NCBI GenBank assembly: GCA_044225825.1
Contig: JBGAIB010000008.1
Span: forward strand, 109,162 to 173,161
Reading direction: 5' to 3'
Origin: Bog-950 sp044225825
GTDB taxonomy: Bacteria; Bacteroidota; Bacteroidia; Chitinophagales; LD1
Length of the DNA stretch: 64,000 nt
Part shown: one piece after another, positions 33,506 to 42,797 of the stretch
Layout of the letters: each line of letters begins with the position of its first letter
Numbering within the stretch: the stretch's first letter is position 1
Notes under the pieces: model-generated
Database searches by the model: none
Told to the model about the DNA's origin: nothing
What the model saw: the letters and a program-made list of their open reading frames with translations, nothing else
Made by a program: the position numbers and the translations under genes

Positions 33506-33540
33506 AATGGGGTACGCTCAAGGAGCATACCCCATTATTT
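33506..33540 (+). terminator. hairpin terminator after the RGG-rich gene
   Basis: AATGGGGTA and TACCCCATT arms enclose an inner GCTC/GAGC pair, followed by TATTTATT. It lies 20-50 bp after the stop codon. Confidence 0.7.
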
Positions 33541-33589
33541 ATTGGCGCACTGCCAACATTCACATAACTGCACTACCTTTGGCCACTGT

Positions 33590-34144
33590 ATGGCCTTAAC
33601 ACCTTCTAATATGATACCTTTGGGCACCGTTGCGCCCGCTTTTACTTTGCCTGATACGGTAAGCGGAGATCTGCTTAGCTTAGCCAGCCTGAAAGGCGAA
33701 TCGGCTACGCTGGTGATGTTTATCTGCAACCATTGCCCCTATGTAAAACACATCAACAGTCAATTGGTTAAACTGGCACACGACTATAAGGATAAAGGTG
33801 TGCGCTTAATTGCCATCAGTTCCAACGATGCCCTTAGTCATCCGGAGGATGCCCCTGATAAAATGAAACAGGTAGCAACCGAACAAGGTTATCCCTTCCC
33901 GTACCTTTACGACGAAAGCCAGTCCGTTGCCAGGGCTTATGATGCGGCCTGCACACCTGATTTTTACATTTTTGATAAGGACCTTAAGCTGGTTTACCGT
34001 GGTCAACTGGACGATAGCCGTCCGTCCAATCAAATACCATTAAGCGGTAAGGACATCCGCGCTGCAATAGACAATCTGTTAACAGGAAAAACCATTTCGC
34101 CTTTTCAGCGGCCCAGTATTGGTTGTAATATAAAATGGAAGTAA
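33590..34144 (+). CDS. thioredoxin-like (AhpC/TSA/redoxin) family protein
   Basis: 184 residues from the ATG at 33590. The open frame extends 99 bp upstream, but that part covers the preceding terminator. The fold begins with the peroxiredoxin-like GTVAPAFTLPDTVSGDLLSL, then LVMFICNHCPYVKHI with a CNHC redox motif. CTPDFYIFDKDLKLVYRGQLDDSRP is typical of the redoxin/TlpA-like family and holds the cis-Pro region. No signal peptide, so probably cytosolic thiol reduction or peroxide scavenging. A TACCTTTG promoter element at 33574-33581 lies only 9 bp before the start, giving a leaderless or nearly leaderless mRNA. Confidence 0.88.
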   Translation: MALTPSNMIPLGTVAPAFTLPDTVSGDLLSLASLKGESATLVMFICNHCPYVKHINSQLVKLAHDYKDKGVRLIAISSNDALSHPEDAPDKMKQVATEQGYPFPYLYDESQSVARAYDAACTPDFYIFDKDLKLVYRGQLDDSRPSNQIPLSGKDIRAAIDNLLTGKTISPFQRPSIGCNIKWK

Positions 34145-34151
34145 CGAAGGT

Positions 34152-35129
34152 TTAGAAACGCAGGGCAGGACCTGTTCCGCGCCAAATGCGGTCTCTCTTC
34201 TCTAACCTAAAACTTAATGATAGCTCGTGTGTAGCGCCAATATCCTTGCGATATTTCGAGAAGTTGAAATCGTAAGCGTACGAGATAAAGAAGTTGTTTT
34301 TGATATTAAAACCGGCTTCAAACACGGCATAATTTAAACTGCGGTAGTTCGCACCCAGCCAGAATATCCTATACATGTTAAAACGCAGACCAACATCGCC
34401 TTGGGGCGGTGCACCTTTCACCCAACGGAAGGAAGCCACAGGATCGATACTGAAATTACCACGGGCCCATTCTATTTTACCACCCATCAATACATTTACG
34501 TGCTGCATCTTTTTAATTTGCGCAAACCCATCATTACCGCGGTAGTTTACATTTAAGCCAAGTATCTGTGGTACTGATACGCCCACATAAAAATTCTGTT
34601 TATAACGGTAATACACACCAAAAGAAGCATCGGGGAAAAAGCGCCAGCCTTTGGTCGTATACAATTCCGGGTCGCCGGGGTTGTTTACAAGTAACTGATC
34701 GCCGCGCAAACGGTATTGCACCGCGCTTAAGGACAGGCCAATACTAAGGTTATGGTTGCTGCGGCCATTGCTGAATTTAGCTGAATACTTTTTGTAAAGC
34801 GGAATGTTATAGGCAACGGCCACTGTTACAGCACTTTTGCCGGTAGGGCCTGTAACGTCGTGAATCAGGTACCCGCCTATACCAATGTTTTTACCATCTA
34901 TCTGTCCGTCCATGGAAAGCATAGCGGTGTAAGGTGCCTGATCAACCCTGGTAAACTGCTTGCGGAAAGTAGCGGTGCCATGCAGCCAGCCATTCATACC
35001 GGCCAGTGCCGGGTTTAAGGTAAATGCATTTTCGCGCAGCAGGCTAAACTCTTCCACCTGTTGCCCGAAACCGGCAACACCAACTATAACCAGTACCAAT
35101 AAGCATAAGGTGTTTCTCAACTGTTGCAT
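34152..35129 (-). CDS. PorP/SprF family type IX secretion membrane protein
   Basis: 325 residues from the ATG at 35129; an ATG 12 bp earlier is also possible. Signal peptide (about 1-23), then EFSLLRENAFTLNPALAGMN, the family's N-terminal signature, and an outer-membrane barrel to the C-terminus. It follows a T9SS type B cargo gene with the start regions overlapping by a few bases. In Flavobacterium, SprF is needed for secretion of the adhesin SprB encoded next to it, and the same pairing is seen here. Confidence 0.88.
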   Translation of the reverse strand: MQQLRNTLCLLVLVIVGVAGFGQQVEEFSLLRENAFTLNPALAGMNGWLHGTATFRKQFTRVDQAPYTAMLSMDGQIDGKNIGIGGYLIHDVTGPTGKSAVTVAVAYNIPLYKKYSAKFSNGRSNHNLSIGLSLSAVQYRLRGDQLLVNNPGDPELYTTKGWRFFPDASFGVYYRYKQNFYVGVSVPQILGLNVNYRGNDGFAQIKKMQHVNVLMGGKIEWARGNFSIDPVASFRWVKGAPPQGDVGLRFNMYRIFWLGANYRSLNYAVFEAGFNIKNNFFISYAYDFNFSKYRKDIGATHELSLSFRLEKRDRIWRGTGPALRF

Positions 35130-35130
35130 G

Positions 35131-36546
35131 CTATCGTACAATGGTTAAAGGTCCGTTAAAGTCATACACCTGTCCGTTATGGCGTATATGCATAATGTAA
35201 TAATAAGTAGCACCGGGCAGGTCCTCTCCTTTCCAGGTGCCGGCCCAGTTGTTTTGATAAGGCTTCTCAAAAAACACCTCATCGCCCCAGCGGTTTACGA
35301 TACGCACTTCATTATCGGGGTAGCGCTCCAGGTCGCGTATAAACCAGGTATCGTTGTAGCCATCACCATTAGGCGTAATAGCATTAGGGATAAAGAAGAT
35401 CGAGAAAGGCTTGTCGCGCACCATTACCACCACACTGTCATAATCCTCGCAGCCACGGCCATCGCTCACCGTTAAATAATACGTAGTGTTTGAATCGGGC
35501 CAGGCCAGCGGTGTCTGGCAATCGTTACAGCTCAAATTGTAATTGGGTGTCCAGTCATAATTCTGTCCCCCAAAGGCATTAATCTGTATTGTATCCGTTC
35601 TCCAGATCAGGGTATCTACACCGGCCACCGCAAAGTTCTTAGAAGTTATTGCCAGCGCAAAAGGCGAATACACGTAATTATCCCAGGTAAACTTACTGAT
35701 GCGGTTAAAGGGAGAACCGGGCACAATCGTATCGCGGAAGATAGACTCCCACTCAGGCAGGTTCTGCCAATGCACAATGTCGTTCCAGCTACCATCGGCC
35801 AGGGTGTCATACATAATGGTTATGTCAGCCGAATCACCGCCCGTTACATGATAAAGGCGGTGATACCAATTGGGGTTAATCTGGCAAACCAGATGAAAGC
35901 GGGTATCGCGGTCAAAGCCTTCCAGGGTAGGGTCTACATTGGCAAAACGTGCCTTGTAATGGTTTTCGTTTGACGCCAGCGGCTTAAATTCCACAGGCCG
36001 GTAGCAGAAGGTACCGAGGTTAGAACCTACAGGATACAGATATGCATTAGTGCTGTTGGTGCGGCGCAATAAACCACCATCCTCCAGGCTGCTTACATAA
36101 CCCGACGTGCGCTGCACTGCATTCACCGCAGGGTTCAGCACCCACACGGTATTGGTGTCCATATTAAATTCGCGGTCGGTAAGATCAAGCGTACCATCTA
36201 CATACACATCCAGATCGCCGTATTTAACGCCCTGGTTTTTCAGGATAAGATTATGAAAGTGCGTTTCGGAATTTCCGCGAATACGCTGGTCGGCAGCATA
36301 CAGGTAAACCCAGCCGGTGCCAATCGAATCAAAGCAGCGGTTTGGAGCGCTGTGAATCCAATCGCCGGTAATAAAAATAGAATCGCTGTTATTGTAATGC
36401 CCGCTGTTTTGGTTGTAGGCATCTCCCTGAACAGAAAGGTAGGCGCCGTCCTTGATAGAGACAAGATTATTGTTGCTCCAAAACGCATTTTGCGCTCCGG
36501 CTAACAGCACTATACAACACAACGGCAAAAAGAAAAATTTCTTCAT
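35131..36546 (-). CDS. secreted protein with gliding-motility-associated (T9SS type B) C-terminal domain
   Basis: 471 residues: signal peptide (1-18, LPLCCIVLLAGAQ), a beta-rich body, an Ig-like segment around LSCNDCQTPLAWPDSNTTYY (residues about 345-385) and a C-terminal type B sorting domain of about 85 residues. The latter has FFIPNAITPNGDGYNDTWFI, then VRIVNRWGDEVFFEKPY and LPGATYYYIMHI. Type B domains send proteins through the type IX system with a PorP/SprF partner, which is the next gene. Small compared with adhesins such as SprB, so it may be a minor surface protein. Confidence 0.88.
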   Translation of the reverse strand: MKKFFFLPLCCIVLLAGAQNAFWSNNNLVSIKDGAYLSVQGDAYNQNSGHYNNSDSIFITGDWIHSAPNRCFDSIGTGWVYLYAADQRIRGNSETHFHNLILKNQGVKYGDLDVYVDGTLDLTDREFNMDTNTVWVLNPAVNAVQRTSGYVSSLEDGGLLRRTNSTNAYLYPVGSNLGTFCYRPVEFKPLASNENHYKARFANVDPTLEGFDRDTRFHLVCQINPNWYHRLYHVTGGDSADITIMYDTLADGSWNDIVHWQNLPEWESIFRDTIVPGSPFNRISKFTWDNYVYSPFALAITSKNFAVAGVDTLIWRTDTIQINAFGGQNYDWTPNYNLSCNDCQTPLAWPDSNTTYYLTVSDGRGCEDYDSVVVMVRDKPFSIFFIPNAITPNGDGYNDTWFIRDLERYPDNEVRIVNRWGDEVFFEKPYQNNWAGTWKGEDLPGATYYYIMHIRHNGQVYDFNGPLTIVR

Positions 36547-36701
36547 TTCAGCTACCTGTGAAAGTAATCAAACCTTTCAGCGGGTAATGATATAAAAACG
36601 GCGGGGTTTATACCAGAAACGGGGGTTAAATTATCTGCACCCTTCCAAATGCTGAATAAGAGAGGACTTTATTTTAATTTGCGTTTACTCAACAATAAGC
36701 T

Positions 36702-37409
36702 ATGACGACCGAAGAGGTATTAACCGAACTACAGGCAATGGGGAGCGAAAGCACCAAGAAAGTATTGCTTAAACATGGTGCAAAGGAGCCCTTTTACGGG
36801 GTTAAAGTGGAAGACCTGAAGAAGGTTATGAAGAAAATTAAAGGCGAGCAACAATTGGCGCTGGACCTCTATAAAACCGGCATATCCGATGCTATGTATT
36901 TGGCCGGTTTGGTGGCCGATGGCGCTAAAATGAGCAAAAAAGACCTGCAGGCCTGGGCCAAGGCTGCCCATTGGCAGATGATCAGTGAGTACACAGTGCC
37001 CTGGGTAGCCACCGAAAGCGCTTTTGGATGGGAACTTGCACTGGAATGGATTGATAGTAAAGAAGAGAAAATAGCATCCACCGGCTGGAGTACGCTCACT
37101 AATCTGTTATCGGTTAAACCCGATGAGGAGATAGATGCCAAACTAATGACCCAATTATTGGCACGAATTAAAAAGGAGATACAAAAAGCTCCGAACCGGG
37201 TGCGTTATAACATGAATGGGTTTATCATTGGCCTGGGAAGCTTTTATACACCAATGACCGAAGATGCCATCAAAACCGCTAAAGAGATAGGAGCCGTAAT
37301 GGTAGACATGAACGGTACAGCCTGTAAGGTGCCTTATGCCGTGGAGTATATTGATAAAGTAAAGAAGAAAGGTTACCTGGGTAAAAAACGTAAAACAGTA
37401 AAATGTTAA
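36702..37409 (+). CDS. AlkD-like DNA alkylation repair protein
   Basis: 235 residues built of HEAT-like helix pairs, as in the DNA alkylation repair (AlkC/AlkD) family. The N-terminal VLLKHGAKEPFYGVKVEDLKKVMKKI is typical, and WISEYTVPWVA-like and LEWIDSKEEKIASTGWSTL segments follow. AlkD removes bulky alkylated purines without base flipping. The catalytic Trp/Asp set cannot be verified by eye. It stands alone on the plus strand. Confidence 0.85.
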   Translation: MTTEEVLTELQAMGSESTKKVLLKHGAKEPFYGVKVEDLKKVMKKIKGEQQLALDLYKTGISDAMYLAGLVADGAKMSKKDLQAWAKAAHWQMISEYTVPWVATESAFGWELALEWIDSKEEKIASTGWSTLTNLLSVKPDEEIDAKLMTQLLARIKKEIQKAPNRVRYNMNGFIIGLGSFYTPMTEDAIKTAKEIGAVMVDMNGTACKVPYAVEYIDKVKKKGYLGKKRKTVKC

Positions 37410-37469
37410 ATCGGCCCTTGCCGGTTAAACGGAAGCTAATAGGATTGTCGAACGCATAAAACATCGATT

Positions 37470-37880
37470 ATGTTCAAAAAAATAATGTCAATTAAATATT
37501 CCGAACTGGGTTTTAATGCAGCCCTGTTATTATTGCGCTTAACCCTTGCCGTTACTATGGCTCCGCACGGTTATAGTAAGCTAACGGGTTACAGCGAAAA
37601 TGCCGATGGCTTTATGACGTTTATGGGCCTGCCGGGTCCGGTGTCTTTAATCCTGGTAATTTTCGCGGAACTGTTTTGTTCCATTTTTGTAGGCCTTGGT
37701 TTGTTTACGCGCCTGGCAACTATCCCTTTAATTATTGCCATGGGCGTAGCTTTCTTTCAGGCACACAGTGCCGATTTATTTGGTAAAGGCTTTAACTCAG
37801 CTATTTACCTGGTATGCTTTATCTGCATCCTGTTGGTTGGCCCCGGTAAGTTTAGTGTAGATGGTGTGGTTAAAAAATAA
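37470..37880 (+). CDS. DoxX family membrane protein
   Basis: 136 residues with four membrane helices. The first carries ALLLLRLTLAVTMAPHGYSKL, matching the DoxX signature, then VSLILVIFAELFCSIFVGLGLFTRLATIPLII and a last helix VCFICILLVGPGKFSVD. DoxX proteins are inner-membrane components linked to oxidoreductase or thiosulfate metabolism; the role is not known here. A second start 15 bp downstream (MSIKYSELG) is possible. It is convergent with the DUF6498 gene. Confidence 0.85.
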   Translation: MFKKIMSIKYSELGFNAALLLLRLTLAVTMAPHGYSKLTGYSENADGFMTFMGLPGPVSLILVIFAELFCSIFVGLGLFTRLATIPLIIAMGVAFFQAHSADLFGKGFNSAIYLVCFICILLVGPGKFSVDGVVKK

Positions 37881-37893
37881 GCGCAGCTACTTC

Positions 37894-38607
37894 TTAGTTC
37901 CAGTTGCCATCGTCCGGTAGCTGGCCCCGGGCTTTTAATTCTTTTTGCTTCTCGGTTGCCCAGTCAATTAAGCTGCGCCCCGATAGCAACAGATCAAACC
38001 AGGTTTTTACTGCAACAAATACAGTCAAAAAGAGCACGCCGCCGAATAAGGCATAGAGCATACTACCCATTATAACAACAAACTGCTGCACAAAAATGCG
38101 ACCGTAAGGTTCAAACATCTGGCGCATCATGGTACGCTGGCGGTATTGCCCGCCAAGTATAAAGTCGGCTACAAAGCTATAGGCTGTAGAGGCAGTAAAT
38201 ACTGCCAGGGCTATCTGTGCGTTGCGCTGCTGTAAAAAGTTTGTTACCATGCCTACCACCCCAAACGGACTATGGGAATCATCACCGGCCACTCCAACAA
38301 ACAGCGATAACTGCACAAAAACAAAAAAGTAATAGTGGAACAGAAAAAAGGGGATAATGCCCAGGCCCGAAACGCCAGTTTCATCAGCAGCTTGCGGTAA
38401 ACCGTATTTATAAACCACCAATAACTTAACCACGTTAAACAGGCCAAGCATAATGGTTTCGAGCGCATAACACATAAAAACGGTAATGGGTTGCCAGCCA
38501 AAAAAAAGGTAGCCTGCAAAGGGAGTGAGGTTCCAAAACAAAACAGGAATCGATGCCCGGCTTAACTCGGGAACAAGTGGGTTGATTTTTTTGTTTACCT
38601 CTGGCAT
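37894..38607 (-). CDS. DUF6498 family integral membrane protein
   Basis: 237 residues from the ATG at 38607 (MPEVNKKINPLVPELSRASI). About six membrane helices. The segment PFAGYLFFGWQPITVFMCYALETIMLGLFNVVKLL fits proteins annotated DUF6498. Function unknown; no conserved charged catalytic set is visible. The start 24 bp upstream is less likely. Confidence 0.75.
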   Translation of the reverse strand: MPEVNKKINPLVPELSRASIPVLFWNLTPFAGYLFFGWQPITVFMCYALETIMLGLFNVVKLLVVYKYGLPQAADETGVSGLGIIPFFLFHYYFFVFVQLSLFVGVAGDDSHSPFGVVGMVTNFLQQRNAQIALAVFTASTAYSFVADFILGGQYRQRTMMRQMFEPYGRIFVQQFVVIMGSMLYALFGGVLFLTVFVAVKTWFDLLLSGRSLIDWATEKQKELKARGQLPDDGNWN

Positions 38608-38757
38608 GTTGTGCAAAGTAATAATAACCAAAATAAGTAGGTTCCTGAATCGTATAGAGAAGGTAGCCTGCTTGTTTCCATAAAAGGCTTATCTATTATT
38701 CACAACTAATTACATTTCAAAGTTAATTTGCAACGCTAAAAATAACAGGCCTCCAGT

Positions 38758-40269
38758 ATGAACATCGAAGCAATCTCTAAGAATTTAAGCTGGCTGCCCC
38801 GCCCCGTAAGCCGTTTCATGGAAAAACGCATGAAAAAAATACCCTCGGTAAAAAAAATGATTGATACCGAGAACGAAAAAACAATGGCGGCGCTGGAGCA
38901 CTCCTTAAAGCCTTACAAAAACCGGTATACCACCTATGCCAGCCTTCCGGCAGCGGGTATCAACCGCGACACCATTTTAAAAGAGATTGAAGAAATGCAC
39001 CGCGAAGAAAGCGGGCGTTGGCGCGATGGCTATGTTAGTGGCGGTATTTACCACGGCGATCAGGAGCATATCGATTTCCTGAACAAGGTGTATGCCCTGC
39101 AATCGCAAAGCAACCCGCTCCACTCCGACCTGTTCCCTTCGGCCACGAAGTTCGAATCGGAAATTGTAGCCATGGTTGCTACTATGCACGGCCGGGGTAA
39201 AACAACCGATGGAGCACCTGTTTGCGGTACCGTAACATCCGGTGGCACCGAAAGCATTTTGGTTGCTATGAAATCGTATCGCGATCGTGCCCTGGAGGAA
39301 CATGGTATTACAGAGCCGGAAATGATAGTTCCGCTAACCGCCCACGCGGCCTTTGATAAGGCCTCGCAATACTTCAAAATTAAGCAGGTTAAAATTGCTT
39401 TAAAGGATGACTACACGGTGGATGTAGAAGCCGTGCGCCGCGCCGTTAACCGCAATACCATTGTTATTGTGGGTTCTGCACCTACCTTTCCGCACGGTGT
39501 TATCGATCCTATTGCCGAACTATCCAACATTGCGCTCGAGCATGGTATCGGTTTTCATACCGATTGTTGCCTGGGTGGTTTTGTGGTACCGTTTGCCGAA
39601 AAGCTGGGCTACAAAATGCCTATCGTAGACTTCCGTAACCCCGGTGTTACCAGCATGAGTGTAGATACACACAAATACGGTTACGCTGCAAAAGGCACCA
39701 GTGTAGTGCTATACCGCACCGAAGAGTTACGCCATTACCAGTTCTACACCCTTACCGAATGGCCGGGTGGTCTATACTTCTCCCCTACCTTAAGCGGAAG
39801 CCGCCCCGGTGCATTAAGTGCCGCCTGTTGGGCTTCATTACTATCGATGGGAGAAGATGGTTACCTGCGTGCTACCAAAGCCATTATGGAAACAGCCGAA
39901 AAGGTGAAAGCAGGTATTCGCTCCATACCTGAGTTAAAGATTATGGGTAACCCCGAATGGATTATCGCTGTTGGTAGCGACAGTTTGAACATTTACGAAG
40001 TGCTGGACCAAATGGGCCAACGCAAATGGAACCTGAACGGTCTACATAAGCCTGCCTGTTTCCATATTGCCTTAACCCTGCGCCATACGCAGCCCGGCGT
40101 TGCCGAACGCTTTATACAGGACCTGCGCGATAGTGTAGCTTACGTAAAAGCCAACCCCGGACAAAAAGATGGCATGGCTCCTGTTTATGGTATGGCCGCT
40201 TCGCTGCCTTTCCGTGGTATGGTAAGCGATATTCTTAAAAAATACCTCGACGCTATTTATAAAATATAA
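38758..40269 (+). CDS. sphingosine-1-phosphate lyase-like PLP enzyme
   Basis: 503 residues, close to the catalytic part of eukaryotic sphingosine-1-phosphate lyase rather than to generic group II decarboxylases. Shared motifs are SGGIYHGD, QSNPLHSDLFPSATKFESEI, VTSGGTESILVAMKSYRD and APQ-like AHAAFDKA (PLP-stacking H196). Also shared are TFPHGVIDP, FHTDCCLGGF (D269), VTSMSVDTHKYGYAAKG with the PLP Lys306, and SPTLSGSRPG. The N-terminal membrane helix of the animal enzyme is missing, so this protein is soluble. The known reaction splits phosphorylated sphingoid bases to a fatty aldehyde and phosphoethanolamine. Bacteroidota make sphingolipids, which supports the role. No sphingolipid synthesis genes are adjacent. 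Confidence 0.88.
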   Translation: MNIEAISKNLSWLPRPVSRFMEKRMKKIPSVKKMIDTENEKTMAALEHSLKPYKNRYTTYASLPAAGINRDTILKEIEEMHREESGRWRDGYVSGGIYHGDQEHIDFLNKVYALQSQSNPLHSDLFPSATKFESEIVAMVATMHGRGKTTDGAPVCGTVTSGGTESILVAMKSYRDRALEEHGITEPEMIVPLTAHAAFDKASQYFKIKQVKIALKDDYTVDVEAVRRAVNRNTIVIVGSAPTFPHGVIDPIAELSNIALEHGIGFHTDCCLGGFVVPFAEKLGYKMPIVDFRNPGVTSMSVDTHKYGYAAKGTSVVLYRTEELRHYQFYTLTEWPGGLYFSPTLSGSRPGALSAACWASLLSMGEDGYLRATKAIMETAEKVKAGIRSIPELKIMGNPEWIIAVGSDSLNIYEVLDQMGQRKWNLNGLHKPACFHIALTLRHTQPGVAERFIQDLRDSVAYVKANPGQKDGMAPVYGMAASLPFRGMVSDILKKYLDAIYKI

Positions 40270-40289
40270 GCGTATAAGCGCTTAACCTG

Positions 40290-40319
40290 CAAGCCCGGTT
40301 AATCCGGGCTTTTTTTATT
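40290..40319 (+). terminator. intrinsic terminator after the lyase gene
   Basis: Stem AGCCCGG-TTAAT-CCGGGCT is followed by TTTTTTATT, 20 bp after the stop codon. Confidence 0.88.
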
Positions 40320-40358
40320 GTCTCCCGGCAAAAAGGATAAATTGTTCATCTTTGCTTT

Positions 40359-40817
40359 ATGTCTCATCAACCACAATCTCCAACAGCTGACCGCGAGTTT
40401 TATGTTGTGCATGTATACGATGCAACCCCTGCAAAATTATGGCAGGCCTGGACCAACCCTGAACACATTAAAAACTGGTGGGGACCCGAGGGGTTTACCA
40501 ATACCATCCACACCATGGAGGTTAAGGCAGGGGGCTTGTGGGAGTTTGTCATGCATGGTCCCGATGGCACTAACTTTAATAACAGAAGCGTGTTTCAGGA
40601 AATAGTTGAACCTACGCGCATTGTTTTCGAACATCAAAGCGCCCCCAGGTTTGTAACCACGGTTACCTTGCAGCCGCAAGGCGATAAAACACAACTTACC
40701 TGGCACATGCTTTTTGAAACTGCTGAACTGCGCGAACAGGTGATCAAGGTATTTAAAGCAGATATCGGCTTGCAACAAAATATTGATAAACTGGAGCGCT
40801 ACCTGCAAACGATGTAG
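40359..40817 (+). CDS. SRPBCC (AHSA1-like) family protein
   Basis: 152 residues of the START/Bet v1-like AHSA1 fold. The family pattern is clear: VHVYDATPAKLWQAWTNPEHI, KNWWGPEGFTNTIHTMEVKAGG, LWEFVMHGPDGT, and VTLQPQGDKTQLTWHMLFET. Such proteins bind hydrophobic ligands or act with partner proteins; no substrate can be inferred. It is followed after 39 bp by a VOC-family gene on the same strand, a common pairing, and the two are probably co-transcribed. Confidence 0.88.
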   Translation: MSHQPQSPTADREFYVVHVYDATPAKLWQAWTNPEHIKNWWGPEGFTNTIHTMEVKAGGLWEFVMHGPDGTNFNNRSVFQEIVEPTRIVFEHQSAPRFVTTVTLQPQGDKTQLTWHMLFETAELREQVIKVFKADIGLQQNIDKLERYLQTM

Positions 40818-40856
40818 CCTGACAAATTATAGACGATAAAACCAAAACCCGAAAAT

Positions 40857-41285
40857 ATGGCAACCCTTAACACCTATGTACACTTTAACGGCAACTGCGA
40901 AGCAGCGTTTAACCTCTACCAACAGGTTTTCGGCGGACAGTTTGCCACCTTTATGCGCTATAGCGATGGTCCACCTTCCGATGGCAGATTTTCAGACGAG
41001 GATTTAAAAAAGATCATGCACGTTTCTCTGCCGGTGCAGGGTGGATCAGTGCTGATGGGCAGCGATATTCCTGCCAATTACCCGCCTGCTGTTATTGGCA
41101 ACAACTTCTATATATCGGTAAACGCTGCATCAAAAGAAGAAGCCGACCAACTATTTGCTGGCCTCTCAAAGGATGGAAAGGTGCTAATGGCCATGGCCGA
41201 TACCTTTTGGGGCAGCTACTTCGGTATGTGTACCGATGCGTTCAACGTTGGCTGGATGATTAGCTTCGAAACCAAACGCGCTTAG
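40857..41285 (+). CDS. VOC (PhnB-like glyoxalase-fold) family protein
   Basis: 142 residues. The opening LNTYVHFNGNCEAAFNLYQQVFGG is the PhnB/3-demethylubiquinone-like VOC signature, followed by HVSLPVQGGSVLMGSDIP and DTFWGSYFGMCTDAFNVGWMI. The fold holds a metal site in active members, but the ligand residues in this branch are often incomplete. It is probably cotranscribed with the SRPBCC gene. Function unknown. Confidence 0.88.
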   Translation: MATLNTYVHFNGNCEAAFNLYQQVFGGQFATFMRYSDGPPSDGRFSDEDLKKIMHVSLPVQGGSVLMGSDIPANYPPAVIGNNFYISVNAASKEEADQLFAGLSKDGKVLMAMADTFWGSYFGMCTDAFNVGWMISFETKRA

Positions 41286-41349
41286 GTTCAGCTTCACCCA
41301 TTTAGTTATTTACGTTTAAACTGCACCGGCAAACCGGTGGTACGCATCT

Positions 41350-42744
41350 ATGCTTCAAACTTTCGTAACCAATATCAAAAAGGCTGCTGCATTTGTCCGT
41401 CAATCGCTCAGCAGCGAGCACATGGATTTTACCACCGGCAGCATACCGCGGGCAGTATTTCTATTGGCCATACCCATGATGCTGGAGTTGAGTTTGGAAA
41501 GTGTATTTGCCGTGGTAGATATGTTTTTTGTAGGTAAGCTGGGGCAAAACGCCATTGCAACGGTCGGACTAACCGAATCGGTTATTACGCTTGTTTATTC
41601 CGTAGCTATTGGTGTTAGCACAGCTGCAACTGCTATAGTAGCGCGCCGCATAGGCGAAAAAAATCCGGAAGCCGCAGGCCATGCCGGAGCACAATCGCTG
41701 TTAGTAGCGATAGTGCTAAGCCTTGCTCTCAGCACAGCAGGTGTTTGGTTTGCCCCTGAAATTTTAACCCTGATGGGGGCCAGCGCACAGGTGGTAACCG
41801 AAGGCGCCATCTTTACCCGCATCATGTTTGGTGGTAGTACCGCCATTATGCTATTGTTTCTGATTAACGGTATTTTCCGCGGCGCAGGCGATGCTGCCAT
41901 GGCAATGAAAAGCCTTTGGATAGCCAGTGGCATCAATATCATTCTTTGCCCAATTCTCATCCATTTTATGGGTTTAAAGGGTGCCGCTATCGCTACCACC
42001 ATTGGCCGCAGCACGGGTGTGCTGTATCAATGTTACCATTTGTTTAAAGGCAGCGGCATACTGCGTTTTACGAAAGCTCACTTCAACTGGGATGCCCCGC
42101 TGATACGTTCCATTATTGATGTGGCCTGGCCTGCCACTTTTCAGTTTATTATTGCCAGCGGCAGTTGGATTTTAATTACGCGCCTGGTGGCGGAAACAGG
42201 CGGCACTACCGCTTCAGCCGGTTGCCAGATCGCCTTCCGTAACTTTGTGTTTTTTATTCTCCCTGCCTGGGGCTTAAGCAATGCGGCCGCCACTTTGGTA
42301 GGGCAAAACCTGGGGGCCGGTAAGGTAGACCGCGCCGAGCAAAGCGTTTATGTAACCACGCGCTACAACATCATTTTCATGACGTTTGTAATGCTGCTTT
42401 TTCTGTTTGCCTCTCCCCCTATCATCCGCTTTTTTAGTGCTGATGAAGCAGTAATTGCCTATGGTGTAAGAGCTTTACGCATCATTGGCTCGGGCTACAT
42501 TTTTTACGGGGTAGCTATGGTGATGACGGCCGCACTTAACGGTGCCGGCGATACCCGCACCCCTACTGTTATTAACCTGGTGTGCTTCTGGCTTATTCAA
42601 ATTCCATTAGCCTACTTTTTAGCCAAAGGCTTAAACATGCAACTGAATGGTGCACTGGCGGCCATCCCTGTTGCTGAAACACTAATCGCCATGGTGGCAT
42701 TTATCGTGTTTCGCCGTGGCAAATGGAAGCTTGTTAAAGTATAA
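41350..42744 (+). CDS. MATE family multidrug efflux transporter
   Basis: 464 residues with twelve membrane helices in two pseudo-repeats. The first repeat shows IPRAVFLLAIPMMLELSLES and VVDMFFVGKLGQNAIATVGL, matching the DinF/NorM-like MATE pattern. A GAGD-type loop occurs in both halves (FRGAGDAAMAMKSLW and LNGAGDTRTPTVINL). It exports cationic drugs or metabolites using sodium or proton gradients. An ATG at MDFTTGSI (residue 25) could be an alternative start. Confidence 0.92.
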   Translation: MLQTFVTNIKKAAAFVRQSLSSEHMDFTTGSIPRAVFLLAIPMMLELSLESVFAVVDMFFVGKLGQNAIATVGLTESVITLVYSVAIGVSTAATAIVARRIGEKNPEAAGHAGAQSLLVAIVLSLALSTAGVWFAPEILTLMGASAQVVTEGAIFTRIMFGGSTAIMLLFLINGIFRGAGDAAMAMKSLWIASGINIILCPILIHFMGLKGAAIATTIGRSTGVLYQCYHLFKGSGILRFTKAHFNWDAPLIRSIIDVAWPATFQFIIASGSWILITRLVAETGGTTASAGCQIAFRNFVFFILPAWGLSNAAATLVGQNLGAGKVDRAEQSVYVTTRYNIIFMTFVMLLFLFASPPIIRFFSADEAVIAYGVRALRIIGSGYIFYGVAMVMTAALNGAGDTRTPTVINLVCFWLIQIPLAYFLAKGLNMQLNGALAAIPVAETLIAMVAFIVFRRGKWKLVKV

Positions 42745-42797
42745 CTGACCCAAATCATAAACTGCTCCACCGGCAGTTGGTTTCATTTGCAGCCGCA

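Noticed and set aside
38758..40269. Annotation as glutamate or aromatic amino acid decarboxylase
   Set aside because: The motifs around the PLP Lys and the PHGVIDP segment match sphingosine-1-phosphate lyase much better.
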